A DNA stretch of 64,000 nt from Brachyhypopomus gauderio (taxonomy: Eukaryota > Chordata > Actinopteri > Gymnotiformes > Hypopomidae): contig NC_135211.1 in NCBI RefSeq assembly GCF_052324685.1, positions 12,960,913-13,024,912 on the forward strand, read 5' to 3'. Within the stretch, counting starts at the first letter, position 1; each line of letters opens with the position of its first letter. The notes beneath the pieces are model-generated. The model ran no database searches and was not told the DNA's origin. It saw only the letters and a program-made list of their open reading frames with translations. A program made the translations under genes and the position numbers. This document shows positions 28,958-39,713 of this stretch, one piece after another.

Positions 28958-31391
28958 CTGTGTGGGAGAGAATGGCGTCAGGACCGAACGGGGTGGGGCT
29001 TTAAGGAGAAGTTCTCCCCGTCATCTATCTTAGAGGTCTTGCACTTTATATGGTCTTCCTGGTTTAGAGTGCAAAGAGAGTGCACTTTCCTACCTGTAAG
29101 TGTTGGAGCATCTTGCCGTCTGTCAGGTCCCTGATGTCATGTTTGCCCAGCACCACTCCCAGATCAGATGTGTGGACCGGTGCTCTCTGGCCAGGCTCGG
29201 TGACACAGTGTGCAGGTACCAGTATAGCGTGCTGGCTAACCAGAGCTCCACTACAGGCCAGCTGCCACGTCTGCTCGGTGCTCCCCTCCACTAAACGTCT
29301 GTAGTCGGCTGCAGAGAAGGTGTCTCCACGTCTGCTGCCCGCCCCTGTGACAGGGCTGTTGTAGTCAGGGAGGCGGTGGAATATGGCTGCATGCCACGGC
29401 CAGCTTGTTTGTGACAGGGTCAGGGGATTTTCTGAGAGCTTACCACAAACTGCAAAAGAAACAGGAGAATTTCATATCAGGTATGTCAAGCATAAAACCT
29501 ATTCCACTTTCCTGGATACAAAATTCAAAATGGAATTCATGTCCTGGTGCTATGCCTGCGACGTGACATAGTGCTATTTTATGTCAAAACAAAGCTGGAC
29601 CAGTTCCTGTTTTTTTTATGAATGTGTGTGTGCTGCCCCCACCTGGTGAACAGGAGACATGGCGTCCACTCCACTTTCCGGTCTTCAGGCAGATTCTGCG
29701 TGTGCTTCCAGAAGGCTGGTAGAGAGGAGAGGCACACTCGTACTCAATAACAGTGTGTCGATGGTGAAAACCTGGAGGTAATTCACCCAGTGCAGAGGCC
29801 ACACTACTAGATCCGACTTCGTCATCAGGGCTCAGCTGGGTCAAAGAGTACAGCCTATGTAATGGACTCTTTCTGTAGCAAGAGAGAAATGTTAATGTCA
29901 GCCCGTGACTTTTAATATCGCAAATTCGAAACGACTTTATGAGCCCTGTCTTAAAAATGTGTTATACCTGGGAGGATGTTGATGCTTCATCACCGTCTGA
30001 CGCACTAGTTTTGAAATCTTTAGCTCGCGACATGCTGAAACACAGCAGCAAAACAATCGTACTGCAACATGACTGGTCTCGCATTAGTGGATGTGGTCAC
30101 GCAGTGTGCGAGGAAGATAGATGTGCCCTCATCTCCAGAAGCACATACTGTACCTCTGATGCACTGTGGCCGGATGCCTGTCCAGGTGCCGTTTTCCTGG
30201 CACGTTCTGTTTGTGCTTCCTTGCAGAACATAAGGAATATTGCAGAAGAATTTCATGCTCTTGATTGCCCCATCTGGGCCAATATCGTTTGTGGAGTAGC
30301 CATGATGGAGTTGTGGTGGAGGCAAACAGACTTTCCTGGCCGGTTCCTTCTCTGTTTTTCACGGAAGAGTGAAATGCAAGAATCAGCGGGTGACAGCGCA
30401 TACAGACATGTTTTAATTGCTCCAAAACACTTCTAGTGTGGTGTACCCCTGACGCATGTGGGAGCCGTCCCACTCCAGCTGCTGTTGGACAGGCACGTCC
30501 TCCGGGGGGCGCCCCTGAGTTTGTAGGGTTTATAGCAGAGGTACTGAACCGAAGTAGCAATGTGTTCATCCTCGTACTGCAGGAAGCGGTCACCGTGAGC
30601 AGGCCTCCCAGGGTCAGCACAGCCAGACTGGGCTTGCTCTTAGGAAGAAGACGGTAACAGTTATGGGCCGCACAGGTTTGCATACATACGGTGTGCACAG
30701 CGCTTACATGTATGTAAAGAGGATGCACTCCTCTGTTTCATCATCTCAAACTGTAACTTCACACTTGCACAACTATTGTGCTGTGTCCCTCCTTCCACAC
30801 ACACACACACTAAATTTAAGACTCACTGTCCTCACAGCGCAAGCCTGTGAAGCCCTCCCTGCAAACACAGTGGAAAGTCTTCATTGGGTCTAGTGAACAC
30901 ATGCCACCATTCATACAGGGGTTCGAGCTGCATGCTGTGGGCACAAAGTCACGCAGGTCCAGTGAGTTATCTGATATAAACACACTCTGCCATTTGACCC
31001 AGGCACACAGGCACCTGCATTTGTAAACTGCACCTGAGTGTTCCTGAAATGTGGCAGAGAAACCATCATAATTGTTATAGCCATCCGATACAAATTGAAT
31101 ATGCAGCGCGTCTCCTGAGCTTCTGATTGGTGAAGGGATGTCATTCCCGCAGTATCTGCCAATCACACGTGAGCTAAGGCTGTCGCCGTCTCGGACCTGT
31201 ACATAGTCATAGCGACAACTGTGATCAGACTCCAAACTGAGCATTGTGAATCTGTAAAACAAATAAAATGAGGAGCTGTAAAAATTGTTTTATACAAAAA
31301 TATTAAATATTTTTGTATAAAATATAGTTTTAAATATTATTCTAATAATAATACTAATAATACTACTACTATTAATGATAATAATAATAAC

Positions 31392-31427
<36 letters not shown>

Positions 31428-33947
31428 GGAATTGCCTGAGTTCCAGGGTCAACCCTCTGCTGACCTGCAGTGTCCATTCACATTTGGCATTGATTGGATA
31501 ACTCTCTAGTGTCACATGCCCTTGAGACCTCTTTATAACTTCTCCACATGCTAGACAGAAAACACCAAAGTGGACACAGACGCACAAACACAATTTCTGA
31601 CTTTTTTTAAGAAAATGTCTTTTAGTTTTTAATTTATTTAAATGCAAAGGATTTTACAAGTGTTTCAAGCTTTGATGAAGTAAAAAACACTTCCTGTGGC
31701 AAAATGAGCACTTACTAAGACAGTCTCCTCCGGACCAGCCCTGACGGCACTCTGTGCAGTAACTTTGGTTGATGTAGAAGTCATCCTTTGCCTTCCATGT
31801 ACCGTTATTGCATCTCTTACAATTATCAAACACAGTGCACCCTGAGAGCAGGAACAGAGACATGGCGTGTGCCAATGTTCAGCGGTTTCGTGTATGAGTC
31901 AGACCACATCACAGTCTGGCAGTTACATTAATCCCTCTCCGGATTTGGCTTTTGGTTGCACAGGATTTAAAATCAGCTTGGACCAACGCCAGGCGCAATC
32001 GCGTTGGAGCCGGACTCCTGGGAAACGGCGCTACCGTGGAAGACATGGGGCCTGGGGTTGGAGGTCAACCTTACCCTGGTGGATGATGCAAGGGTCACAG
32101 TGGTGCATGGCGTTTTGGCAGCAGGGCACGGCGTAGCCGACCCGTGTTCTCTGAGACGGACATGTGCAACGGATCTGCTGATATTCACAGCACGAGCGAC
32201 ACATGGCATTCCAGCGAGGGCCCGGGCAATTATCCTCCTGGGCTCCAGACCCTAGAGCAGACACACACAAGGCATCTATGCTGTAGAATATTAGAAAATG
32301 TATTATTCCAATAATATTACACAGTGCACCAAGATATTTGTTTAATATTTAATATTTAAAAATAAGATGAAATATTAACAGTAGTATAAACTAATTCCTA
32401 ATGCCATTCAGTAATGGTTGTATGCAAATTAAGGTGGAGCATTGGAACACTGCCGTTACTGTTATGAGTCATCTTGTAATGTGGTTTACACATTGCACTT
32501 AGTGAAGTCTGGCCTAAACAGGTTCGATTCAGTGCCTGAATCCATTAGCACGAAAGTACTGAATGTGTGCATTTTACACTGTGAGTTTAGATATTTGTTT
32601 AATATATATTATTCAAAAATAAGATACAATATTAACAGTAGTATATACTAATTCCTAATCTGTAATGACTGTATGGAAATGAAGTTGGAACATTTGAGAA
32701 CTCTACCGTTACCGTTATGAGTCATCTTATAATGTGGTTTGCATTGTGGCCTTTGTGAGGTCTGGCCCAAACAGGTCAGATTCAGTTGTTGAATTCATTA
32801 GCACGAAGGTACTCAATGTACGTCTAGAAACACGTATAAGGCCTACACACTGTCCAACATTGTAGCTCATACAATCAAGCTGTAATTTTACACATGCATA
32901 CCACACAAGCTCTATTGTTTAAATATTACTTATCGATGAAGAAACAAATGAAAATCTAAAGTCTCATAATGATTCTTGCTCATATACAGTAAGTATGCAT
33001 GTTTTGTTTATATATGAAAATGCTGCTATGTCCTGGATTTTTATACCTGTATCTAAATGAAGAATATCATAAATTAAACAGCTTCCCCTGACGTTACTAT
33101 GATCTATAAAGAACGATCAAAACTCGGTTTGTCTTCCAACTTTACCATTAGGAAAGAAAACTTCAAGTTTTTTATGTGCCTCAAGAGGAAAGTGGAGGAA
33201 GCATCTCCTAGACTGATGTGGAGAGGGGGGATTATCAGCTTTCTTGACTTCATTGCTAAAGAGCATTCCCAGTCATCTTCTCTTGTATTGTTTAGCTGAT
33301 TTACCCATCTGGAGAGAAGGACTCACAGAGCAGGAGATGTTTTCATCCGTCCTGATGTAGCAATAACATGGAACATAATACTTTACCCTGATCTATGTCC
33401 AACAACCCCCCTCAACATCCCCCCCCCAGTCCTCCAACCACTGCTCCAGATTTGAGAGCATATTAATCACTCTCAATCAGCACTCTCAGCCTACAGTAGA
33501 AAATAAAAAACAGCAATTTTGCACAGGTTTGGAAAGTCTTTGTGTAGAAGAGCTGGTGTGACAGCAGGGCTCCTTCAGGAAGCTTTGATCCCCTTGGCAT
33601 CAGTGGCAGATGCAGTCATGGTAAAGGAGCAGGGCTGACTCCTGTGTACACCGGCTCCTGTTTGCATGTGCAGTTCACAAGTGCAGACATAAAAACTTTC
33701 ATGAGAAATTCTAGAGCTGAAAAAGCCCAAGATGACCCTGAACCCGGGAATGCCTACATCATACATTCCTCTGCTGGAGATATTAAAGATCACAAAACTG
33801 GTGTAAAATGGTGCAGAGTTCAGTGTAAGGTAGCACAGTGCTGTGCTGTGGAGGAATCTTGCTCTTACCACGTGGCCAGGCAGTTTCTGAGCAGCAGTGC
33901 CTAAGCACACTGAGGAGAAGAGGCAGCAGACAGACTTGCTGGTACAT
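28376..33947 (-). CDS. pamr1: pamr1: peptidase domain-containing protein associated with muscle regeneration 1
   Basis: Secreted multidomain protein with an inactive trypsin-like domain. Eleven minus-strand exons: 33947-33869, 32251-32075, 31841-31716, 31550-31436, 31251-31034, 30934-30827, 30351-30154, 30034-29968, 29872-29643, 29449-29094 and 28957-28376. They total 2256 nt, exactly 752 codons with the stop; human is about 720 residues. Domain order: signal peptide, cysteine-rich module (CRSCCEYQQIRC), CUB (CGEVIKR to YDGFSATFQEHS), EGF (CSSNPCMNGGMC), sushi 1 (NRTCQENGTWTG), linker (RELKISKLVRQ), sushi 2 (RRICLKTGKWSGR), then the peptidase-like domain. His (PAHCVTE) and Asp (DSDVAVLKL) of the triad remain, but the Ser motif reads CPTRTGGI, so no protease activity is expected, as in mammals. 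One intron uses a GC donor. The gene is head to head with fjx1. Confidence 0.95.
29094..29449 (-). CDS. pamr1: pamr1 exon 10 (peptidase-like domain, His region)
   Basis: 356 nt, acceptor CTTTTGCAG|TT, donor TTACAG|GTAGGA. It encodes VCGKLSENPL, a linker, then LACSGALVSQHAILVPAHCV and DLGVVLGKHDIRD. The catalytic-position His is kept in PAHC. Confidence 0.93.
29643..29872 (-). CDS. pamr1: pamr1 exon 9 (sushi 2)
   Basis: 230 nt, acceptor TTGCTACAG|AA, donor CACCAG|GTGGGG. It encodes SPLHRLYSLTQ, then IEYECASPLYQPSGSTRRIC and LKTGKWSGRHVSC. Confidence 0.93.
29968..30034 (-). CDS. pamr1: pamr1 exon 8 (linker)
   Basis: 67 nt, acceptor GTGTTTCAG|CA, donor CCCAG|GTATAA. It encodes CRELKISKLVRQTVMKHQHP, matching human CREPKISDLVRRRV. 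It is too short to stand out alone; it was found by the phase and homology of its flanks. Confidence 0.88.
30154..30351 (-). CDS. pamr1: pamr1 exon 7 (sushi 1)
   Basis: 198 nt, acceptor AAAAACAG|AG (weak pyrimidine tract), donor CAGAG|GTACAG. It encodes VCLPPPQLHHGYSTNDIGPD and RTCQENGTWTGIRPQCI, a complement-control (sushi) fold. The start is chosen by phase with exon 6. Confidence 0.85.
30827..30934 (-). CDS. pamr1: pamr1 exon 6 (EGF domain)
   Basis: 108 nt, acceptor TGCCCACAG|CA, donor GGACA|GTGAGT. It encodes CSSNPCMNGGMCSLDPMKTF and CVCREGFTGLRCE, with the six EGF cysteines. Confidence 0.95.
31034..31251 (-). CDS. pamr1: pamr1 exon 5 (CUB, second part)
   Basis: 218 nt, acceptor GTTTTACAG|AT, donor ACTCAG|GTGCAG. 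It encodes FTMLSLESDHSCRYDYVQVR, then HIQFVSDGYNNYDGFSATFQ, the typical CUB end. Confidence 0.95.
31379..31427. repeat. (TAA)n microsatellite in pamr1 intron 4
   Basis: About 49 bp of imperfect TAA repeat starting 9 bp from the GC donor of exon 4. Confidence 0.95.
31436..31550 (-). CDS. pamr1: pamr1 exon 4 (CUB, first part), GC donor
   Basis: 115 nt, acceptor TCTGTCTAG|CA. It encodes CGEVIKRSQGHVTLESYPIN and CEWTLQVSRGLTLEL. The 3' boundary is CTCAG|GCAATT, a GC donor; a join here restores the CUB frame LELRFTMLSLE. The following 184-bp intron contains a (TAA)n array. Confidence 0.9.
31716..31841 (-). CDS. pamr1: pamr1 exon 3 (EGF-like, Cys-rich)
   Basis: 126 nt, acceptor CTCTCAG|GG, donor CTTA|GTAAGT. 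It encodes GCTVFDNCKRCNNGTWKAKD and YCTECRQGWSGGDC, with a sequon at NGT. Confidence 0.95.
32075..32251 (-). CDS. pamr1: pamr1 exon 2 (Cys-rich module)
   Basis: 177 nt, acceptor TGCTCTAG|GG, donor CAGG|GTAAGG. It encodes DNCPGPRWNAMCRSCCEYQQ and VGYAVPCCQNAMHHCDPCII, close to human NIMCRECCEYDQIEC and TIPCCRN. Confidence 0.95.
32336..32823. repeat. Tandem duplication in pamr1 intron 1 (unit about 250 bp)
   Basis: Copy 1 (about 32336-32572) and copy 2 (about 32592-32823) share TTTGTTTAATAT, AATATTAACAGTAGTATA, ACTAATTCCTAAT, GTTATGAGTCATCTT, AATGTGGTTT, TCTGGCC and CATTAGCACGAA in the same order. An AP-1-like TGAGTCA is kept in both copies. Confidence 0.9.
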
Positions 33948-34330
33948 CCAGGAGCCGTTGTTTCCTACAAAACACACCATGCTTTTGCCAAGATTACCGT
34001 TTCTAACAATCAGGGATCTATTTATCTGCCCCAGACCCTCCTGTGCTAACACTCCCCACTTTCCTTTCTTTATTTCTATGTAGTCAGTTCTCTCTCGCGC
34101 ACTCTCTCTAACTCCCCTTTTTCTCTCCCTCCCTCCTCTCTCGCTCTCTCTCTTTGTACCCCCCCCCCCTTCTGTCTCACTCTCTCCACAACCAGCACTC
34201 TCAATTTACTGTCTAAAAATCACCCATTCTGCACAGCTTCTGAAAGTCTTTCTGTAGAAGTGCTGGTATGACGTAAGGGCTCTTTCGAGCTTTGAGACAA
34301 AGGCGACCTTTAACCCCTTCAGACACATCT
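33470..34330. repeat. Diverged direct duplication flanking pamr1 exon 1
   Basis: About 33470-33600 and 34190-34320 share CAGCACTCTCA, TTTTGCACAG / TTCTGCACAG, GAAAGTCTTT-TGTAGAAG and GCTGGTRTGAC, followed by GGGCTC and AGCTTTGA, in the same order. Exon 1 of pamr1 lies between the copies. Confidence 0.75.
33869..33947 (-). CDS. pamr1: pamr1 exon 1 (signal peptide)
   Basis: The ATG at 33947 opens 26 codons plus one base, with a hydrophobic core VCLLPLLLSVL, ending CGT G|GTAAGAG, a strong donor. Exon 2 starts with the two bases needed to complete a Gly codon. This phase match, the signal peptide and the exact 752-codon total support the choice. The Met context and 5' UTR were not tested. Confidence 0.82.
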
Positions 34331-35565
34331 GCTCTGCTGTCAGACTGACCAATCAGTGACCTGATAATCATTAGAAAGTTTGCACTCAAAATACATATTC
34401 TCATAAAACAGTTTATGTATCAAATGATGGGTTTTGACACAACAGCAACTAACTCAATATGTTTTATTTGTCTCATTCTATTATTTTACGAATCTACTCA
34501 TGACATGATACATAAAGGATATTCCTCAATAAGGCTTTCATAAAGGTAATCAACAATTTACCCATTTGCATAGTTACAGTTTTAAATACTAAAATCACTC
34601 TGTCTCATTCAGCCCGAAGTGACAACGATTACCAAATTCCAGTTTAAATAAAAGCACAGAAATGTTTTCCATTTTTACACGTGCAGAAGTGTATTGTTTA
34701 TTTTCTGCGCAGCCACCGTATATCAGACTAAGCACTAAAACATCCCACTCGTTTGTTTTGAATCACCATGGATACCAAGTTTCCATGATGTAAGCTCTTT
34801 CACGCTCCAGCTATTCAGCGCCAAAAAAAAGAAAAGATGGAAAAGACGTTTCTTTTCTGCAACTCATCCGGCACATTTTGAATGTACAACAGCTGTACTT
34901 TTTTAAAAAGCTAAAGTGTTTTTGAAGTATGGGTTATGATCAACATTTATTTCTGTTTCTACAAATGTTTGCATTTGGTGTTAATAAAAATATGCCTACA
35001 TTTTATTGCTTAATTTGATATGTTAATGATTTATAATGCATGCCATGCATTCGAAAGATGTTGTGTATCTGTCATACTACTGGAATAGGCATTCATTTGT
35101 TTGAATTATAGATGATGATACTAGATGTTACTAGCACTAGATGATAGGTCAGCTTAGGTACATTTAGATGCAGATTTAACATGTCTTTAAAACATGTCTG
35201 TGTCTTTAATACCGATATGCCTCTCGATCATCTAACACATATACAGTACGTCTTATATGTCCTATTTCTACATCCTGTCATATTAAGGGTAGTCTTGGGA
35301 CCCAAGTTATCTGTCTGAAATATTTATAAATGTTCCCCTCAAAGCCCTCCGCAGACTTGTGTATCCTGAGAGAGAAAGTTTTGACAAGGACATACTGACA
35401 CTCAGAGGGACAGGGAGACGTGAGCTGGGCTGTATTTAAAGCACAGTAGCCTGCATGCATTCAATAACCGAAGAAAAAAGATGCGGAAGTTGACTCACTG
35501 AGCATGATCAGTTCAATAACCCACCCATCTAAATAACCAAGCACACCCACTGTTCCTATCTGCAG

Positions 35566-35610
<45 letters not shown>

Positions 35611-36120
35611 TGGCCATAAAGCAGAGCATTTGTAACACTGCTTCCTCCTGCTCCTGCCAGACAGCAGTGAAACCTGACCTAGACAGCTGTCTGTCTGGCC
35701 GAGTGTAAAAGTGCCTACTTGCATGACAACACAGGCGGCCTGACATGCAAGAGTTGATGCTTGCCAATAAAAGTAGGAAAGGAAAGCACCAAACTCACAG
35801 CTTCTGTACACGTATGAGCTGCCTATTTATATATATATATATATGGGGTTTGATTTCGTCGTGGACAGTTCTACATCGACCGCTTTGATTATTCTACCGA
35901 GGCAATTGGCTGGTGGGCGACTTGACTTGTCCACTGACATGTACTCTAAAGCAGCGCCGTAGCCCACTGCAGCAGACATCACTGTGAAAAGAAGAACGCG
36001 CAGCGAGGCTCGTGCTTCAAGTTTTAGCGTGTTATCCTCCCTGTAAAGAATCATTAAGAGATGGATACATAATATCAACTTCGGCGGTTTATATAACGAC
36101 TGCTATTTTTATTCCGTATC
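33948..36120. promoter_or_regulatory. Divergent pamr1/fjx1 intergenic region
   Basis: 2.17 kb separate the two start codons. It contains poly-C and CT-rich sequence near 34090-34200, a (GT)n array at 35569-35609, a short (TA)n at 35828-35846 and a TATA-like TTTATATAA at about 36088-36096. No further exon is supported. It must hold both promoters if both first exons are as annotated. Confidence 0.6.
35569..35609. repeat. (GT)n microsatellite
   Basis: About 41 bp of GT dinucleotides in the pamr1/fjx1 interval. Confidence 0.95.
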
Positions 36121-37308
36121 ATGAGGACTAAGGTGAACCTGTCCGCCGGACTCCTCCTGTGCGCGGTCGCCTGTGTGTTATCTCCAAAAGTAAACTGGAC
36201 GGGAAGCTTTTTGTCGGTCACTGGACAGACACCGGGTGGAAACAGAGCCCCTAGACTTTTACCTGTGTCTGCTATGCACATTATTAACGTCCATAACCGA
36301 ACCACGAACGGACCGAGCGTGGGCGAAACCGGCGAAAAAACTTTCAGTAAGAGTTCGACAGTCGGATCTGACAGAGTGATGGCGCACAAAATCATCTGGG
36401 GTGCTTGGCTTGAAAACCTTTTGTCGCCGGTTTTCGACGAGAAGCGTTCGCTCAGCTGGAGAGAGAAAGTTCAGGGCGCGCAGGTCGTGTTTCTAGAGGC
36501 GGGATGCGGTAGGCTCACGAACCGCATCGCCACCTTCGCCGACGGTACCAAGGCGTGCGTGCGGTATGGCATAGACGCAGACCAGGTGCTGGGAGAAACA
36601 CTGTCGTATTACCTGGCCACACTGCTTGGGATTTCTAACCTGCCACCTTTGGCTCTGTCTAAACTGGACCTTTCGAGCCATCAGTGGGCAACGGTTAGGG
36701 AGAGCATCGGAACTTTACACTGGACTCCAAACGCGATAGTCTCTCTTACGCAGTGGATACCCGGCGTGACCGGGGTTTCCATCCCACCACATTTCCGGAA
36801 AGAGACGGGGAATGGTGTGTATCTATCACACACCTTTCAGAACGCGACACTGAATGACCTCAGAGAACTTATGCAGTGGACCGACCTTGTTCTTTTTGAC
36901 TATTTAACGGCGAACTTTGACAGAATCGTGAGTCACGTTTTCAGTTTGCAGTGGGACGCGCGCGCTATGGATAGGGCGACTAACAACCTGCTCAAAAGTA
37001 CTGATGGAGACTTGATCTTCATCGATAATGAGGCCGGTCTTGTGCACGGTTACAGAGTGCTCGACCGGTGGGAACGTTTTCACAAAACGCTCCTTAATTC
37101 CATTTGCATATTCAGGGAACAAACTGTTCATCGCGTAACTCAACTGAAGCTTTCTGGGAATGCTGCGAATCGGCTGTTTGAAATTTACCACGCAAGGGAA
37201 CCGTATGCCCTAGAGTTAGGATTCCTGTCTGAATCCCAAATGGCTATTTTGCAGACCAGAGTAGATACTCTATATAGGCATTTTCGGCAGTGCTCTGCAT
37301 TGACTTAA
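36121..37308 (+). CDS. fjx1: fjx1: four-jointed box kinase 1, single exon
   Basis: 395-residue type II Golgi/secreted kinase of the Four-jointed family. In flies, Fj phosphorylates cadherin repeats of Fat and Dachsous in planar cell polarity; the vertebrate role is less settled. An in-frame stop TAA at 36094-36096 makes this the first available ATG. Residues 8-20 (SAGLLLCAVACVL) form a signal anchor. The kinase-like part runs from about residue 85 to 390: DGTKACVRYG (141-150, probable ATP-site Lys), GETLSYYLATLLG (158-170), FDYLTANFDR (259-268, catalytic-loop-like) and the hallmark DNE at 302-304, which fly work showed to be needed for activity. Sequons occur at 25, 59 and 241. The gene is intronless, as in other vertebrates, and GC-richer than its surroundings. 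It is head to head with pamr1. Confidence 0.96.
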   Translation: MRTKVNLSAGLLLCAVACVLSPKVNWTGSFLSVTGQTPGGNRAPRLLPVSAMHIINVHNRTTNGPSVGETGEKTFSKSSTVGSDRVMAHKIIWGAWLENLLSPVFDEKRSLSWREKVQGAQVVFLEAGCGRLTNRIATFADGTKACVRYGIDADQVLGETLSYYLATLLGISNLPPLALSKLDLSSHQWATVRESIGTLHWTPNAIVSLTQWIPGVTGVSIPPHFRKETGNGVYLSHTFQNATLNDLRELMQWTDLVLFDYLTANFDRIVSHVFSLQWDARAMDRATNNLLKSTDGDLIFIDNEAGLVHGYRVLDRWERFHKTLLNSICIFREQTVHRVTQLKLSGNAANRLFEIYHAREPYALELGFLSESQMAILQTRVDTLYRHFRQCSALT

Positions 37309-38097
37309 ATACTTTTTTGGGGATGTCAGTATTGTGTATAAATTCTTTGAAGATAATCCGATTGCAAAATATCTGTAGGCCTATATCTCATGTCTTACAC
37401 TTTATATTCCTATCCTGTCCCGTTGAAAAGAGTGTCAAAGTTCCACTTGAGTAAGTCGTAATATTACAAGGTTATCTTCTTTTTATTGTTGTATTTGTTG
37501 ATTTATTTGTTGGAACAGTAGGTCAATTCTGTCAAATATTTTCTGTCTGTCTGACAAAAAATGTTTTTTCCCCATGTGATATATTCAATGTGTTTGAAGA
37601 AAATGAAAAAGGCATTTAATTTCAATGAAGTAACTTGATCCATTTAATTTCAAGGAAGTAAGTGGGATGGCCATATTAGGAGAGATGTGCAACACACCTA
37701 CACTGTTAAAACAGATTTAGTGTAAATGTGTGGTGAGACGATAAACCCTGGGTGCGATGGGACAGAATATTCGATATGTTAAGCAAAAATGCAGGAATGA
37801 AAACTGCCCCATTCCATAAATCAAAGATGAGGCACTCAGTGCACCACTGTCAGGAAAAATTAAAAGGAGATCTTAGAGCAGTAAAACTCAGAGCTCACAC
37901 TTCACGTCTTTACATTTGCTGCTATAGTAAAAATAGTTATTCAACATATTCCTCATATTACTCTCCTACTCACCTGTTACATTACAGAAATCTCACAGAA
38001 AGACCTTGTTTTCCCTGTTGTCTGATTCTAGTGACTCAATAATTAACACATTTGTGGAAGCAGGTATGTGTTGTAAGTCATTTCACACTTAACAACA

Positions 38098-38410
38098 TGA
38101 AAATGAAAAAAAGGAAAAGAGGGTGTAATCTCAGAACCTGGCAATCACAGAGCGAAACACGAATGTGAATACAGAACGGGGTTTTAATAAAACAAGTAAG
38201 TAAGGTGAATACTAGAAATATGTGGGCAATAATGAGTAGAAACGAGCAGCTTTGGCAGGTGGTACTGGAGTGAGGTACCTGCGGAACTTAGTATGAGAAT
38301 GAGAAATGAGAGACATGTGAACAGAATTACTAGAAATCAGGACAGGGGTTGGATGAGTGTGGATGGTTATTGGTTCATGGATGGCTGAATGGTGACTGAT
38401 GCGTGACACT
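38098..38410. repeat. Unclassified dispersed repeat candidate (LTR-like ends)
   Basis: The block runs TGTAATCTCAG ... CTGATGCGTGACA, so it starts TG and ends CA, with GGTTTTAATAAAAC near its left end. No clear target duplication. It may be a solo LTR read on the minus strand. Confidence 0.35.
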
Positions 38411-39518
38411 CCTACTCACTTTTTTTAATGTTTTGGAAATAATTTGCCTGTCATACAGTTGCAAGTTTCTTACGCTTAAATAAAAGAAAGATGACTTCAT
38501 TCTTCTGTTGATGCAGTGATTTGGTCTGCCTGTGTGTGTTTTGGTCATTCCTATTTGGTCATGTCATTTTACATGTCTATATTATTTCTGACATCCACAA
38601 AGCTTTCGGAAGACCACATGAAAAGCAGAGTCGGTAAAGGCTGTTAGAGGAAATCCTGGTGTCTCTTTCCAAAGACACAGTTATCTGTAACAGTCCAGAG
38701 ATCTCACCTCAAACTGCACTGCCAGTTGCACTGCCAGCTCTGTTTTCCAGCCTTGCTGCAGAGAGCATTCCCTCAGTCTGCAGAGTTCACAAAGCATCAG
38801 CTCACTCAACATTTTCCTGCTGTAAGAAACACTATAGCCCAGCAAATGTCTGTGATGTATGAGTAATATCTTTACCCACACTTTTTTTTTTTACTGATCT
38901 CTGTGGAAAACAAATAATTTATGGGGTGTGCACATGGCAGAGTTACACCTCCCCAACTTGAGTCAGTACTGGTAGAAACAAACAGACCCCATTTATTATC
39001 CTGACAAGTTCATGAAGTTGAGTATCATTATGAGAACTTTGGCTTCGTCCCTCAAGAACAGGCACTGCATCTATCACTGTGAGCTGAGAAGGCAACACGC
39101 TACTGTGGGTGTAAACGTGCACTCACCAGAGGCAAACATAATGGGACTAGTTTCTCAGACCTTCCACGCCATTGGCTCTTCTAATGGATGGCGTTTTACA
39201 CCCTACTGGTCACTGAGTTGGTTTCAGCAAAACAGTTTTCTTTTTCTTTCTTTGTTTCTTTCAACCTATGTTGTTTATAATGGTTCTACCACTTTAATGA
39301 TGCTTTTTAAAAGTGCCTGCTTTAAATGGACTATAAGTAGTTCAAAGCTACAATTTCATGATGCCATACATTTATATCATATTGTTGCGTTTTGTTCTCA
39401 ATGCTATTAGATTGCGTTTGTTTAACAGAACCTATGACCTACATACTTGCATCTTGTATTCAAATTAAGAAACATCAATCAGCATTTACACTCTGAAGGA
39501 ATTACAGACTCATCTGTG

Positions 39519-39521
<3 letters not shown>

Positions 39522-39592
<71 letters not shown>

Positions 39593-39639
39593 AAGTGAGA
39601 TGCATCAGACATATTCTCTCTGTTCCTCTACCTCTACCG

Positions 39640-39710
<71 letters not shown>
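39522..39710. repeat. (CA)n and (CT)n microsatellites
   Basis: About 67 bp of CA (39522-39588) and about 69 bp of CT (39642-39710), separated by about 53 bp. Confidence 0.97.

Positions 39711-39713
<3 letters not shown>

Noticed and set aside
35827..36078. Minus-strand frame with a hydrophobic segment, considered as pamr1 exon 1
   Set aside because: It has no strong phase-matching donor, whereas 33947-33869 has a signal peptide, a GTAAGAG donor and the right phase.
36088..36096. TATA box for fjx1
   Set aside because: TTTATATAA is only about 25 bp before the ATG, so a start site set by it would fall at or after the start codon. Kept only as a TATA-like word.
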